Made by a program: the position numbers and the translations under genes. A stretch of 64,000 bases of DNA from Pelargonium tetragonum (Eukaryota; Streptophyta; Magnoliopsida; Geraniales; Geraniaceae): assembly GCA_036897445.1 (NCBI GenBank), contig JAYMTL010000052.1, positions 54,889-118,888 of the forward strand. The letters run 5' to 3'. Below the pieces are notes generated by a model that saw nothing but the letters and a program-made list of their open reading frames with translations, ran no database searches and was not told where the DNA came from. How positions within the stretch are numbered: the stretch's first letter is position 1; each line of letters begins with the position of its first letter. This document shows, in pieces, positions 40,218-52,902 of this stretch.

Positions 40218-40234
40218 GCGGGTTCGAGTCCCGT
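40218..40234 (+). pseudogene. Isolated tRNA T arm, probably from trnD
   Basis: GCGGG-TTCGAGT-CCCGT folds into a perfect 5-bp T stem with a 7-nt loop. It has the same layout as the T arm of the intact trnD (GCGAG-TTCGAGT-CTCGT) and matches the usual plastid trnD T arm as I know it. No acceptor strand pairs with the following TAATAAA, and no anticodon stem is visible upstream, so only this arm survives or only this arm was copied. The bases just before it (AGTGGCACATT) could be a D-arm remnant, but weakly. Confidence 0.5.
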
Positions 40235-40622
40235 TAATAAAGAATCTAAGGGGCCGGATCGATTTATTCCTATTAATTACAATTACTGCCTGCTACAACA
40301 GTTTGTAAGTTATACTATGCTGTGATGAAAGTAATCCTTCCTAAAAAATCCACTTTACCTAAATTAGAGAGAAAGGCTAATGATTGTTCGGTTCCCTAAC
40401 TCATTAAGTAAGAAAACAAACTTATTAAAATAGAAGGAATGTCTTGTTGATCCAAAGTTAGTAAAGACGGGTCTTTCTTTGCCTTGTTTAATCTTTGAAA
40501 CGAATTCACTTAGATACAAATCCTTAATCGATCGCCATTTAGTCAGTAGCCTGAATACTCATCCTGAATAGTCTAGCTATAGTAACTCGAATCTAGTAAG
40601 TAGTTTTTTTGTTTTTTTGAGT

Positions 40623-40653
40623 ATAGCTACGTGGTCATGCACGGGTTCGAATC
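40623..40653 (+). pseudogene. tRNA-like fragment, D-arm-like piece joined to T-arm core
   Basis: ATAGCTACGTGGTCATG looks like positions 7-25 of a tRNA. It is followed almost at once by CACGGGTTCGAATC, the start of a T arm. There is no room for an anticodon arm. Only two T-stem pairs form and the ends do not pair. I read this as a deleted tRNA; the D-arm half is only loosely similar. Confidence 0.3.
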
Positions 40654-42570
40654 TAACAATTACTTAAGATTGCTAATTTAGCATATGATCGTTTAGGGTG
40701 TGGTGCTTCCAGGAAAGCTTTGCTTCGTTAGGGATGGGGCGCTCCTTTGCAATATAGATCGCGGGCTTCATTCATCTGACCGGGGTTTTCTTCTTTTCTT
40801 TCTTTATGTTAACTAGGGTATCTTATAGACAAGCAAAGTATATACTGAAGGTCATTTTTTATAGGCTAACAAATTCAAAGATAATAAAACTAGAGGAAAC
40901 GAACACTTACTTTTGAAAAGAAAACGATCCAGCAGTCCAGTCTAAAATAGATAACAAGGACGAAACAAGCAAGACTTAGATTACATAAATTAAGAGTGTA
41001 AATTAGATCCATAGTTTGACTTGTTAAGTTTAGCATTCTTATACTAAAAAGGGCTATCATCTTACAATTCAAAGGAGTCTCACTCGTATTGTATGAATAT
41101 TTAGGATTAAGCTCCTATTATGCTTAAAGCAACTTGTGTAAATAATTTTTAAACACTTCCATGGTATATATACTAGTGGATCTTTTATATAATTAACGAA
41201 TCCAAGTTTTTCAAGAACGGAAAGTTAGCTGAGTAATATATTGTGTATTGGAGTATTCCTAATGTAATGGGAGTAGAGGAGGTTTCTTGGTCTAAAGTGT
41301 CGAAATAGAGGGCTAAAATCTTATAAATAGGTAAATGTAAGCAACTTAAAATAGATAGTGAATTCTTTGTAACTTCATAGATAGCTTTAGTAAACTGAGT
41401 AAATAAGGTAGAATTCCTATAATAGATAATTAGCTGTTTGCTAAACCAAGTAAATTTGTAACCGGAATTCCTTATAATAGCTTATATAGTAAGAAAAAGG
41501 CTCCTTGAAATACTAATAAAGCTTAATATGCGTTTACAGGAATTTATTCAATAGGAATGTGTTGAAATGTATCCTGGAATTTGCGATCTTGTCTATGGAG
41601 TATCTAATATTCTTCCTTTTTGATCTTTCTGCATGGATGCCCTTTACCTTGAAAATGGAAGGCCTTTCAAAACATCCTTTCTATTCTCTAGAAATGAATA
41701 GATTGCTATTTAGATTTTTTCACCACTTTTATGTAAAAAGTGTGTACTTTCCGTTTTGAGTTGTTCTTTATTTCATAGTGAGTCCTTTTTTCTGATCGTC
41801 AACTACATTCAAAGGGCCCTTTGTATTATAGGGATTAGTCCTAAAGACGGACCTGCTGACTCTCCCACTTCTATTTCCTTTTATCCCCTCTTAAGCAATA
41901 GAAAACTTAGACAATTTAAAATGAGTTGCCTTCTATTGGGACTTCGTATATAGTTTGGGCTGCGGGCTTCCTTTTGAGAGACAAAAAAGTGGGAACGATT
42001 TGTCCGCTTGATCATAAGTTTTTTGGCCTACTCACCGAAGTCTTTTAAGAATTAAATAAAAATAGGAAAAATTCCTTAAGCCAGCTAATCCCTTTGTAAC
42101 TCCTAGTATTTCTCTTATAAACTTATAAATCAGAATAGGTACGCGGGATAATTCTTACTATTAAGTAAGTATCCGGGAGTTCCGATAATTTACTTAGCCC
42201 GCCGCTCCTCTCAGTGTCAAGAGCTAAAACTATTGATAGATTGATTAGAACTCAAAAATTTGTTATATGTATATTTAGATTTAGAAAAGGTAGCCTATAA
42301 AGTAAAGCAAAACCCTATATAATAATCGTAAGGGATTCTTCCTGGCTAGCCTTTTGTTCCCAGTTGGGATACTCGCTAAGCGTATATTGTATATAAAGGG
42401 GAGCATAGCTACGGGTTACTTACAATTTAATGTCTAGCAACTAAAATTTAGGGAGAACCCTTAGGTCAAATCCCTAGCTACAAGGCATAGTAATAAAAGC
42501 AAGTTACTTAACACTAACTTATTCGAAAAGGATACCAGAGTATTTCGTTGAATTCGAATGGTATGGTAAT

Positions 42571-42603
42571 TCATTCAATTAGCAGATGTAAACAGTTCGA
42601 ATC
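42571..42603 (+). pseudogene. tRNA-like fragment, D-arm-like piece joined to T-arm core
   Basis: TTCATTCAATTAGCAGATG resembles a D arm of the GTTCAATTGG type. It is separated by only a few bases from CAGTTCGAATCG, a T-loop core. The anticodon arm is absent and the T stem is unpaired beyond its first pair. It lies 1 kb upstream of the intact trnD. Confidence 0.28.
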
Positions 42604-43026
42604 GCGTTCAGAGCAGGTCCTTAGTTTGAAATTAAGAAAGGGTAGGCTCAAGTCTATACTTATTCTCTATCTGAGTTCGAGTTAATAGCCTAAATGCTCT
42701 TGCAAAAGTCAAAGGGAAGCTCTTTATATCTTTATATAAGGATACTCCTTTTTCCAAGATAAAAAAAATACACAGGAGTACCTGACCTAACAACCTTGTA
42801 CAAGCAATTTTGTTTACCTGCTAAATACTCTGTTCTAAAACTCACTGGATATTATGAAAAGAGATTCTGTTTGTGTATATAGTAAACTGAAAGGTAGGAT
42901 TTGAGCTTGTTATACTCTACGGGGCGATAAAAGAATTTAGGATTCCCCTTGTAAGAATTTCTTCCTTGAAACTAAACTACTTAACTACAATTCAAAGCCT
43001 GAGCTAAGGATCATATACGACTTAAG

Positions 43027-43065
43027 CCTGGTACACAGTGCTCTATTTCATCGTGCTCTACCAGG
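43027..43065. repeat. Hairpin CCTGGTA/TACCAGG with internal direct repeat
   Basis: Seven pairs close a loop that contains GTGCTCTA twice (from 43038 and 43053). Read on the minus strand the outer arm gives CTGGTAGAGCAC, which looks like a tRNA D arm, but no other cloverleaf part was found. It lies about 570 bp upstream of trnD. Confidence 0.35.
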
Positions 43066-43636
43066 GATTGTATTCTTAGTTCTTCCTTCCTCCTCACTCT
43101 GTTCGGATCCAAGCTACACTTGCCTTTCTTCGACTCTTAGATTTAGAAGAAAGCTCAAGCGTATACTTATGTGAGTCCCCAGGTTCTGTCATGGAAAAGC
43201 AGTGAATAATAGAGTCTTGGGTAGGAAGTGGTATGGAAAAGGTACTATGATTTCCTAGTTGTCAAGCCAAGCAAGCTAAGGATATATAGCTTGTAACTGC
43301 TCATTCTAAACCCAACTAATCTCTTCGCCACTGTCTCTATTTATACGGGAATTGCCTATTTATATACAGAAAAAGTCCTTTTTGGAAAGGCTTGCGTAAC
43401 CCTTTTAAAAGTAAAGGATATTTGATTTTGAGTTTAAGGAGTTTCTGAAATCTTTAGAATTAGTCGCGAAAACATTGGAGGAATAAGATATAGGAGTTAG
43501 TAAAGCCTAAAAAACAGGGTTTCCTTAAAAGGGGCGCTGTCTACTCATTAAAATGAAAACCATTCAAAATCTAGCTTAGTAGAAGATTCGCGGAGATATA
43601 TAGAAAGAGAAAGTACGGTGTTGCCCCTGTAACTTT

Positions 43637-43710
43637 GGGATTGTAGTTCAATTGGTCAGAGCACTGCCCTGTCAAGGCAGAAGTTGCGAGTTCGAGTCTC
43701 GTCAGTCCCG
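43637..43710 (+). tRNA. trnD-GUC: tRNA-Asp (anticodon GUC), intact
   Basis: This is a complete 74-nt cloverleaf that delivers aspartate to GAC/GAU codons in organelle translation. The acceptor strands GGGATTG (43637-43643) and CAGTCCC (43703-43709) pair fully with one T-G wobble, followed by discriminator G43710. The D arm contains GTTCAATTGGTCAGAGC. The anticodon stem CTGCC/GGCAG (43664-43668, 43676-43680) encloses loop CTGTCAA with anticodon GTC at 43671-43673. The T arm is GCGAG-TTCGAGT-CTCGT. No CCA is encoded. The sequence is close to the plastid trnD of green algae and land plants as I know it. Compared with the common form, the anticodon and T stems each carry a paired change that keeps base pairing (C-G to T-A and G-C to A-T), which argues for a working gene. 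I see no other gene beside it and no clear promoter. This is the only gene in the window I am sure of. Confidence 0.95.
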
Positions 43711-46686
43711 AAAGATATAAAAGCTTTACTGTAATCAAGGTTATAATGTATAAATTAAAAATCGCGCCGTAGTCTTGGAAAATCCTGAAAAATCAGAGGA
43801 GAGTGCCTCTTAAAGTAGGGCTAAACTTTTGGTCATAACTTTTTATAGCAAAGTCAGTATATTAAATAAGGAATTTCTCAAGGTAATTTTGAAGGCAGCC
43901 TGCTCTGTACTACTCAAATTGTTAGCTTCAAGTCAGAGACACCGGGAGTAGAGGTTGCAATTGTGTACATGACTTCAGATCGTGAAAAAAGCTTAAGCTA
44001 CGGAATAATGAGAATCTTTAGTATCTCCAGGCACATTACTCTATGCTTGTGTTCAAATAAGGGAATATCTTGCACTTCTGATTCGATAAGTAAACAAAAA
44101 TGAAAAACTACTCCACAAAGGGGCATAAAAAACCGCTTCTATCTAACACCCGGGAATGCCCTAAAGTGTCAAGTTTAGTCTCGACGGGTTCCCCTTTTTA
44201 TTTGAATTTGAGAGATCCAGTCCACGTACTCTTTTATCAAATTGAAAGGCCAATTTTCAAATACAGGAAACTCCTTATACAAATTACATGCACTTTATTC
44301 GAGAAAGATTGGCGGGGCCTCTACTCTTTTAGTTTGATAACACAAGAAGTCTAGGTTTTCTCCCCTTGCTTTCAAATAGAACGCGGATCCGGCTAATACA
44401 CGCATAACACTTTACTGGAGTCTTTGCCAAACGGGTGTATACCCCTATATATAAACAGAAAAGGAGACCCTTTTTGTAGTGTAGATCCCGCCTTCATTTT
44501 TTGTACACGTAAAGTAAATAAACTTTGTTTTCCATAATAGGTAAAACGGGGAATTTGGTATTAAGATAAAAGAAAGGTTTACCTGAGATACAAACTCTTG
44601 CCTCAATTGAATAGGTGTTAGACCACAACTTATTTCGGACACTACCAAGGTAATGTAATTAAAGACTCTACTAAAATTTTATTGCTATACTAGGGCCTTT
44701 TAAGCATTAACTTCAACCCTATTATTAAGGGACCCCACCCCGGTCGAGAGTCGGATTTGTTTGTAGTTCAGAGAAGCAGAGTAATAAGCCCTCTATATGC
44801 TTTGAACAAAAAGCTTACAATTAAGTAAGGCGTAAACCTAGTTGTTTTAATTTAGCAGGGCCTCATCTTATTAAAATATATGGCTTTAAATCCCTTTTGT
44901 AGGAAAAATCTATACTATGCCTGAATTCCCAGTAAATCTTTTGTTCCCTTTTTAGAAAGAGACTACTTCCATAAATTCTTTGAAAAAGACAGGTATAGGA
45001 GTCCCTTATGTGCTGAAAAACTTATTAAGCATGGCTCAGAGTCTCGCCGAGAAGTCAACAAATCCCTATGCGGAATTCCCTTCGAAGCACCAAGCTCCTG
45101 TGATTCCGAGACTCTATTAAATATTTTTAAAGCAGACCAACGGAGATTTAAAAACTACGAAGGATCCTTATAATGTTAGTCAAAAACTCCACGAAATTAG
45201 GATAAATTAAAATGGATAGATCTTACAGTTTTAGTTTAGTGAGCTAAGTAATTGCTCCGAAACGGTATCTTAATCAAGGCGGAGCTCCTTCCTCTAGTAG
45301 CGTATAGCGACCCTTTTTTAAGCTTTTTATTGTGTCATCTCCGCGGTATATTAGACTATATAGACATTTAGAGGAGTTGTAACCTTACTTTTAGAAGCCC
45401 CGCCTTAAGGGTACCCTGTTGTTTAGCGCTTTTCTTACCCGATAGGTGAGGGAACATTTATATAGCCATATGAATCTAAAAGGGGTTCCTTAAAGGACTC
45501 TTAATTTAGTAATATTACCTGGGTGCACAATCAAGGAAAGTTTCAAATGTCCAATAGGACTGTACAAAACCTGTAATTAAACCCAGACAAATTAGAATTT
45601 TTAGGGTATTCCGCTCTCAACCATTTCTCAGTGAAAACCCTATAGTTCAAGAGTACCCGATGAATTTATAAAAGGACACAATTAAAGTTAGATAACCCAG
45701 GAATTGTGCTTAATATATTTTTCTACAATTATCTATCTAAAAAAAAGATTCTCTCCACTTCCGCTCCGCCCGCTTTTTGGGAATCCATATCCTCAAAAAA
45801 TCCCAATATCAAATAACCTAGAACCACTTACAGGGTGCCTTTTAGGAACACCAGGCAAGGGTTTAAAGAGCTTAGGATACCCTAAAATCGATTCTAAAAA
45901 TTTCCTTTGTTATAGGTTTTTGCTCTGAAGTGCTTACATATTAAACCGGGAGATAGGTAAACAAAAAAGAAGAGTTAACCTCTTTTTTAATCTCTTTAAT
46001 TTGCGTTAGGTATTATACCAAGTGTAAAAGAAGGGGCTGCAAGTATCTATCAAAAATAAAGGATTAACTAAAACTCTCTATATAGATTTCAAATTCTTAA
46101 CTCTGACTCCTAGAACCTGGGTTTTATAAGAAAAAGCGCATAACTTTTCGATGAAGAAGTTGCCCCGGGAGTCCTTGCTTGCGATAAGTGAAACTTTCTT
46201 TTGCCATTTTACAATTTCTTTACAGACTCACAATTAGAAGAAAAGGTTAATACAAGGATACTTGTACCTGACTCTTTTGTATAAATAACTTACTTTTAGG
46301 CGGCTCGAACAACTCGTGAAAAATTGATGAACTTAACTTATTTTATTCCAAAAAATATATTGTAGAAATTTGTAGGCTTTATAAAGCTCCCAGCTGACTT
46401 GCAGTAAATCTTTCTTATCTTGTTAAAGAGGCAACTTATTCAGTCCAGATACCTTGCTTTTGAAGCATTTCTCGTTAGTGGGAGTAGCTTACTTGTTTGT
46501 TTTCCTCTAAAATAGCATACTTGGGATTTATAGCCTAACACCTTTTAACTAGAAAAACTCAATATAAAATAGATTTAAGAATGCAAGAACCCACAAGAGG
46601 GGCCCTCAAGGGATAAGGGCTAGGGGATCTCAGTACTTTTGTATATTTAAATTGAAATCTGATAATACCTTTTTTTATTCGTACAT

Positions 46687-46702
46687 GTTATATTAATATA
46701 AC
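46687..46702. repeat. 16-bp AT-rich palindrome
   Basis: GTTATATTAATATAAC is its own reverse complement. Chance is plausible at this length and composition. Confidence 0.4.
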
Positions 46703-49700
46703 TTCAAACCTTGGAGACTCTCTCCGATTGCGAATAGTCTAATAGTAAAAATAAGAGATTCTTTTTTATGCCTAAAAAGCCTGCTTTATACTTCTAGTGA
46801 CATAGTAGAGGGGTCTTCGACCTTTTGACAAAAAACCTTTGTAAAATCCTTTTTGAAAAGAAAAAATATAGTCTATTTTTATAGTAACTAGGATCTCCTT
46901 GTATTTTGGTCTCAGTACCTATTAAGGATATTGCAGCATACAATACAAACCATCTTGTTTAATACCCTTTTTCAATTAAGGTATTGGCACAGTCCTCGCT
47001 TTTTGAAAACCAAAACTGGCTCTAGTTCTTACTGAATTTGAATCTTGTTTTATCAAAGATTACCTTTTGAGTGCTTACTGTGGGGAAAGGGCCCTTAGGA
47101 AACCCCTAAACTACTAAAACTGCGTGAATACTTTTATTTTAGGTATTCTATTCAAGGTTTTAGGTTATCTTCCCATAAAGGATAAGCATTTCTTTTTTAG
47201 TTTTATCTTTCCGACCTAACCCGTTTTCATATACAAATTTAAAAAGCCTGGTCCCAGAAACTTTATTACTTAATTGAGTTAAAATTAGGAAAACCTTAGG
47301 AATAGCAAAGGTATATCTTCTTTACTTTAGTTCGAGTTCGAAACGCAAACTTAAATAGGTACAAAAGGTTAATTCCCTAAAAGTACGGTCTTGTAAAAGA
47401 GAGAAGATTTGCTGTACTGAGCCGAAGCTAATATAAGGGCACTCCTAATATAATTTAAGCCTGATATAGCCCTTGTGGTACCTAAGCAATCCACTAAAAA
47501 AGTATACTTTCCTTTTATCGGGTTTCAATAGAGAATTTCGAAAGTCGAAGTTGTTGCCTAATGCCGTACTCCCTTTATTACCGCGGGCCCTTGCGGAGGA
47601 CTTTTGTATAGAATGCTTTTTTTCTCGGGGAAGAATACAGACTTGTTATCGATAAGTTTTTGTTTAGTGATTAAGGAAAAAAGTCCCTGCTTATATTTTT
47701 CGTTGCTATATCGAGGGCATACAATGCGTTTCCTTTTAGTTTTATCCTAACTTACTTCTTGCAATTCTTAGACCTGCTTTTTACCTTTTTACAAACAAGT
47801 ATGGAGCTCTATTATTTATATGAGATTTGGAATATAAAGCAGGCTACTCTCTAAAGGATACTTATAAATAACCGGGTATTCGTAATGAACTAAAAAGACT
47901 AAAACATCAAATTGACTTTCAATTTTCTTTTCTATTTTAGAAAGGAATCACTAGAACCAAAAGAAAAAGGGGGTCCAGTTCCGGAGCATCCTGTTAAATA
48001 CAAGCAATTTCTACTAAGAGATTCTCTTCCTAGGTTTAAAACTGAAACGTAAAGCAGCGCTTCCTAATATTTCTCTAAACACTGTGCTTAAATTTTAAAA
48101 TAACAAGTGTAACAATTACCAAGGGGAATTCGGGACGTAGGAGTCCACAATATATAAGAATACCTCACAAAGAATTCGGATCCTTGTTTGTACTAGTAAG
48201 ACAAACCCTTCCCTATTGTATTGTGGATTGTGGTGGAAACACTCAACTATACACCAGCTATAAGCCAAACCTCAAGGAAGTTCTAGGTTATACACTCTAG
48301 TAATATAAACGCCGGCAATGTGCATAAATAAAAAAAGCAGAATATCTAATTCAGGAGCAAGGTTACTTTTTAACCACCTGTTCTATATATGTATCGCTAA
48401 AGGACTCTAAAAAAGTAAATATAGGAATATGAGATGCAAAAAAGCAAGTACCAAAGTCTATCTATAGAAAACGAAAACTTTTAAAATGTAAAAAAAAGAT
48501 GTATTATTAGGAACCCTTTCTTTCTAACTAACCTAACAAATTTCAGCAAAAGTAAAAGCGGAGTAATTATAAGATATTTCTGGATTTTCCCTTTTACATT
48601 AATCACTAAAGGATATTCTGTAATGTATATATATAGGATCTAGTTAACATGTAAATAGGTCCTATTCATGTACTTAAAAAATTTACAAAGACACGTTACT
48701 CGGAATCATAAAGGGGGTCCCTCTGAATTTGAGAGTTTCTTAATTTTTATTCTCAATTAAAGAGTAATACAATATCCATCAAGTCAAAAAAGAAGATCTC
48801 ACATTAGAAAGCACAACCTAAGGGATACCTTTTGCAAACTACATTTTGTTAGAAAAAAGCAACCTTATTAAGATATAAGGTTTCAAGCACTAATATAACC
48901 CGAATCCCATGGAATACTTGTGTAAAAAGCCTTTTGCTCTTGGTAGAAATAGTACAGGAGACCCTTACACCTTAGTACCAGACCAGAGTAGTAGAAGATC
49001 TAAAACTGAGTTGCTATGTGACAAAGTTACCTAGTAGATGTATTACCAAAAATCTCTTTAACTTGAGGGGCTATAAGAATACTAATAAAAAAGTACTCGT
49101 TTTTAGTTTTCTAGAGCTTACCAGTATTAACAAATCACCTTATAGGGGTTTAACTGCCACTTGAACTTGTGATGGAGCTTCGGACTTTAGTCAAACATAG
49201 TTGTAAGTCTTATCTTGAGCTTTTAAACGAGAATGCCTTTAACTCTGAAACTTAGAGTCTCTTAATATCCCTTGTTGTATTCAAACGCGGTTGGGGTCAA
49301 GTTATAAGAAGAATCCTAGCTAACCCTTGGCCTTCCTGTTTAATCAGTAATCTAAAAATCTCCGATTCTGGTTAACGTGTGGATTTTATTTCAAGTATTT
49401 GTTTATAAGGAATTTAAACTCTCTCTATCTCTATATAATTGGGGGAAGCTCCGTTGAAACGCGTGCGTTAACCTAGGCTTATTCAGAGGGTTTTATTTTA
49501 TTCTTTAAAGCCCCTTTTTCTCTTTCACTTTAATATAAATAAACGACTACTACTTTTTACTCTTAAGAGTTTGAAACTACTTTGAAAACGGCTTATGAAG
49601 TAGTTTTATATGTTTTGAGTTCTTAAGAATCTTTATACTAAGAGTCTAGGCTTTGTTTTGCTCAATCTCGTACGGAAGTCTTAGTAATTGGGTTTAGTCT

Positions 49701-50503
49701 AGCTAGGTTTCTATTAAAGTACAATTTATAAAGAGGGTAATACCTAGATACCTGTAAGTACAAAGGCGTTTTTAATCTCTGTATTGTATTCAGTTACTTG
49801 ACTCTACCAAGTAATGCTTAGTCTAAGCAGAGCACTAAGTATGGTTAGGGTATCCTATTAACTCTCATGGAAGAAAAGAGGAGAAGATATGCCGTCACAG
49901 GATTTACTCCCGTTTAGCAGAGCCCCGATACCTAGTGCCTAGTTTTAGGAGCCTAGAATTCACCTTAGATTAGACTAAAATCAGTCCCGTATTTTTAGAG
50001 GCGGAATATATAGAATAAAATAAATGGGTACCCGCTAACGAGTCAGCCCAACATGAGGATCTAAGAGCTCTCCTGTAGTTTATAGCTATAAAATAGGTTG
50101 GAATCTTCTATACTTTATATAAGTAAAGCTTCCTATCTTTCTTATAGACTTATAGAACCTGGCGATTAATACTGGATTCCTTTAGAAAGATAAAACTAAA
50201 GAGGAATTATAAGAAACTCCTTGACAAGCTAGTTATAATAGGAGATGACTATATCAAGAATACAGAACAATCTGGACTTTGTGTTAATACTAAGTACCGC
50301 TGAACTTATGAAATTCCCCTAAGGATAAGGTAAACACTCACCTGCAAGCAGGGCCTATCATTCTTTTTGAGCCAGTTTGTTTATAAAAAAGTAGTTAAAA
50401 CCCTTGTTTCCTAACATGCTTCGATCTCTGAAAGATTTTTCTTGGTTGCTCTAAAGGGATTTTTTAGTATTGTAGAATAATCCTTATAATGGGTAAGCAG
50501 CCG

Positions 50504-50531
50504 TCGGTGTTATTTTGTGTACTTACACCGA
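50504..50531. repeat. Hairpin TCGGTGT/ACACCGA
   Basis: Seven perfect, GC-containing pairs close a 14-nt loop. No adjacent gene and no repeat of it elsewhere that I noticed. Confidence 0.4.
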
Positions 50532-52874
50532 TTAATTTGAACAAACAGGGGGAATCCTTTTGTTAGCTGGGGGCTTGCAAAGCAAATACAGGCCTTTAAA
50601 AAAAGACTAGAAATGAAGGACTTATACTTATAGGGGAAAAACTTACTAAGTATTTTTGAATCTTAAGATTTGCTTTGACGGAGCCTATTTACGAGCTTTT
50701 TATAGTACCTACCAAGTAGTGGTTATGAGAGGAGCTTCTATGCCAAAAATTTTCTCTATCTTTCTGAGTCTATTTTTTTTTTCGGAGACTCCAATTGCCT
50801 TTTATTTAAATTAAGAATCCTTTTTGGGCCTGTTATCTTAACATTTAGTTAAAACTTTATTGACTACAACAAGTCTTTTTTTTTCCAAATCTCCAGGACT
50901 GGTAAAGCCCGCCTTAAAATATCTCAACTTTTTCAGGTGCAATTGATTTAGCTTGGCGGACTCGGTATATCTTTCTTAAAAATACTTAATAGTAGTTAGT
51001 CGATTAACACTAATAGTTAAAAAAAAGACTATGAGATATCTAATCTCTAAAATGAAAGGTCGTATAGCATAGGTTTCTGCTAAGGGTTCTCAAAAATCTA
51101 ATTGTGCGAATTGATAGTCCTACTTTATAAGGATCGAGAGGTAACACTAGACGCGGGTTCTTCTCTTTTAGGATATTCAGCTACAAGTTATTTTAATAAT
51201 ACACTCTCCCCTAGGTTTTTGTAGCAAGGATAAACAACGAGATCCTTAGGTAGGTTACTTAGAGTCACTGCTTGAACTTAGCGCCTCTGGGGGTTTAGGA
51301 CACTTACTATCTATCTTCGCAAGGACACAGATCTAAAAATCCTTTCTAAGCGATTCTGATCTCTAGTCTAAGGGTTACTTTATGACCATTCAAAGAACTA
51401 CAAATCCGTTTTACCCCTCTCGATACACTTTCAATTTCAAGCATAAAATGTTATTTCGAAGAAGTTGCCTGGCTTCTTTCAAAATGCAAAATACATAAAG
51501 AAACTGAGCTAGCTAAGAAACTCTTGTGAATTGAGAGTCATAATGTGAAAAAGTCTAGATTTTCTTTATTATTTAATAGCGTAATAGCGGCTTTCTCATA
51601 AAAGAGTTACCAATTCCTGGAGGAGCTTGCCTATAAAGTCCCAGTCAAATTCTAAGTTGTTAACAAGTAGTCTTTTCAGTTTAAGAGATTTTAAAGTGAA
51701 TTTAGTTCTCGGGCTTGGGAATTTTGCCAGGGGAATCGGGAGGCGCTCCTTCTTAGTCAGTCAGGGTATTCCTATAATTTATATTAGAGATTTAACTAGA
51801 TCTATAAGTAAGGAGATTTTACTAAAAGAAACGGAGGTTCTATTCTACAATACAAGATGAGTTTTCCTTCCTTTTAGAATCGAGAGTTACAGGACCCGGT
51901 GGAGTTCCTTTACAAATACAAAGGTTTTTCTAGTTCCAGAGCTAAACTTATATTATAAAAGGCCTAATAAAGAGTTTGATTTTGATAAATAGAATAAAGT
52001 ACAAAAATCTTTCATTTGTATATGAAATATTGACTCAAAAAGCCTAAATGAAAAGCACCCTAAGAGGGGGTTACCTATATAAATAAAAAATTTCTTATAG
52101 ATAAGTTGGAATACAAAAAGCTATTCAAGCAGTAAATTATAATATATCTCATTTTTTATAGAAACTTAAACTAAACCCATTTCTAGAATAAGAAGTTCGG
52201 AGAATTGCTCTCATGAAAGATTGTATAGAAAAAAAGCATAAAATATCTTAAATTTTCTTTGGACTTCCGTAATTCCCTTACTTAAAGGAGGCTCCGAAAA
52301 GAAAGATTAGAATCTTTTTTGTGGTTATATATCTACACATAACTTTTTGGGCTTCTCAACTCAAGGAGAAGGGGAGGCTTACTCTAATTGTACTCTGACA
52401 TAGAAATGAAGAATACTACAAGATCCATAAATATAGGTATCCTAAAATGTAGGTACTGGTACCCGATCTGCTTTCTTTTTCCTTAGCTTTAGCAGTATAA
52501 AGTAAATTCTGTATCCCAATAGTTTGATTGCGGTGCTTCTAGTATAAAATAAATATTAGAGGGGTCTAAAGAAGTAACGAGTCTTATTAACTTAAGGGGT
52601 ATTCAGACCTATAGGTAGGGTCTGGGCTTGTTCCACCCTGTATTTTTGATAAACTAATAACTGGCGGTCCCATCATAAGCATACTCCTGTTCTTACAAAG
52701 TAGTAAAGGAAAATCCTAACTGAAAAGCCGGGTTGCATTATTTACCTAGTTTTGTAAAAAAGTTAACTCAAAGAGCCCTAGTGTACCCACAATCTCTTAT
52801 ATGCCCTTATTAGCTAAAGAACTTTTGTCTATATAACTTTTTTCAATCAATAAGGAAGGATTAAAATGACACAA

Positions 52875-52902
52875 AATATATAGTACATAATATATAGTAC
52901 AT
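52875..52902. repeat. Tandem duplication, 14 bp x 2
   Basis: AATATATAGTACAT occurs twice head to tail without a mismatch. The chance of this at one place in the window is very low, so it is a recent slippage-type duplication. Confidence 0.85.

Larger units (their letters stand above)
31690..43636. other. Belt of tRNA-like remnants leading to trnD
   Basis: Ten of the fifteen GTTCRARTC cores found on both strands lie between 31699 and 43698: five plus-strand remnants, four minus-strand remnants, and trnD itself. Apart from these I see no gene. The 114-codon ATG frame at 34523-34867 is the longest in the window but looks random. The belt may be the ruin of a tRNA-rich region. Confidence 0.45.

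Noticed and set aside
44755-44795. TGTAGTTCAGAGAAGCAGAGTA, resembling a tRNA 5' half
   Set aside because: No anticodon arm or T arm follows within 80 nt.
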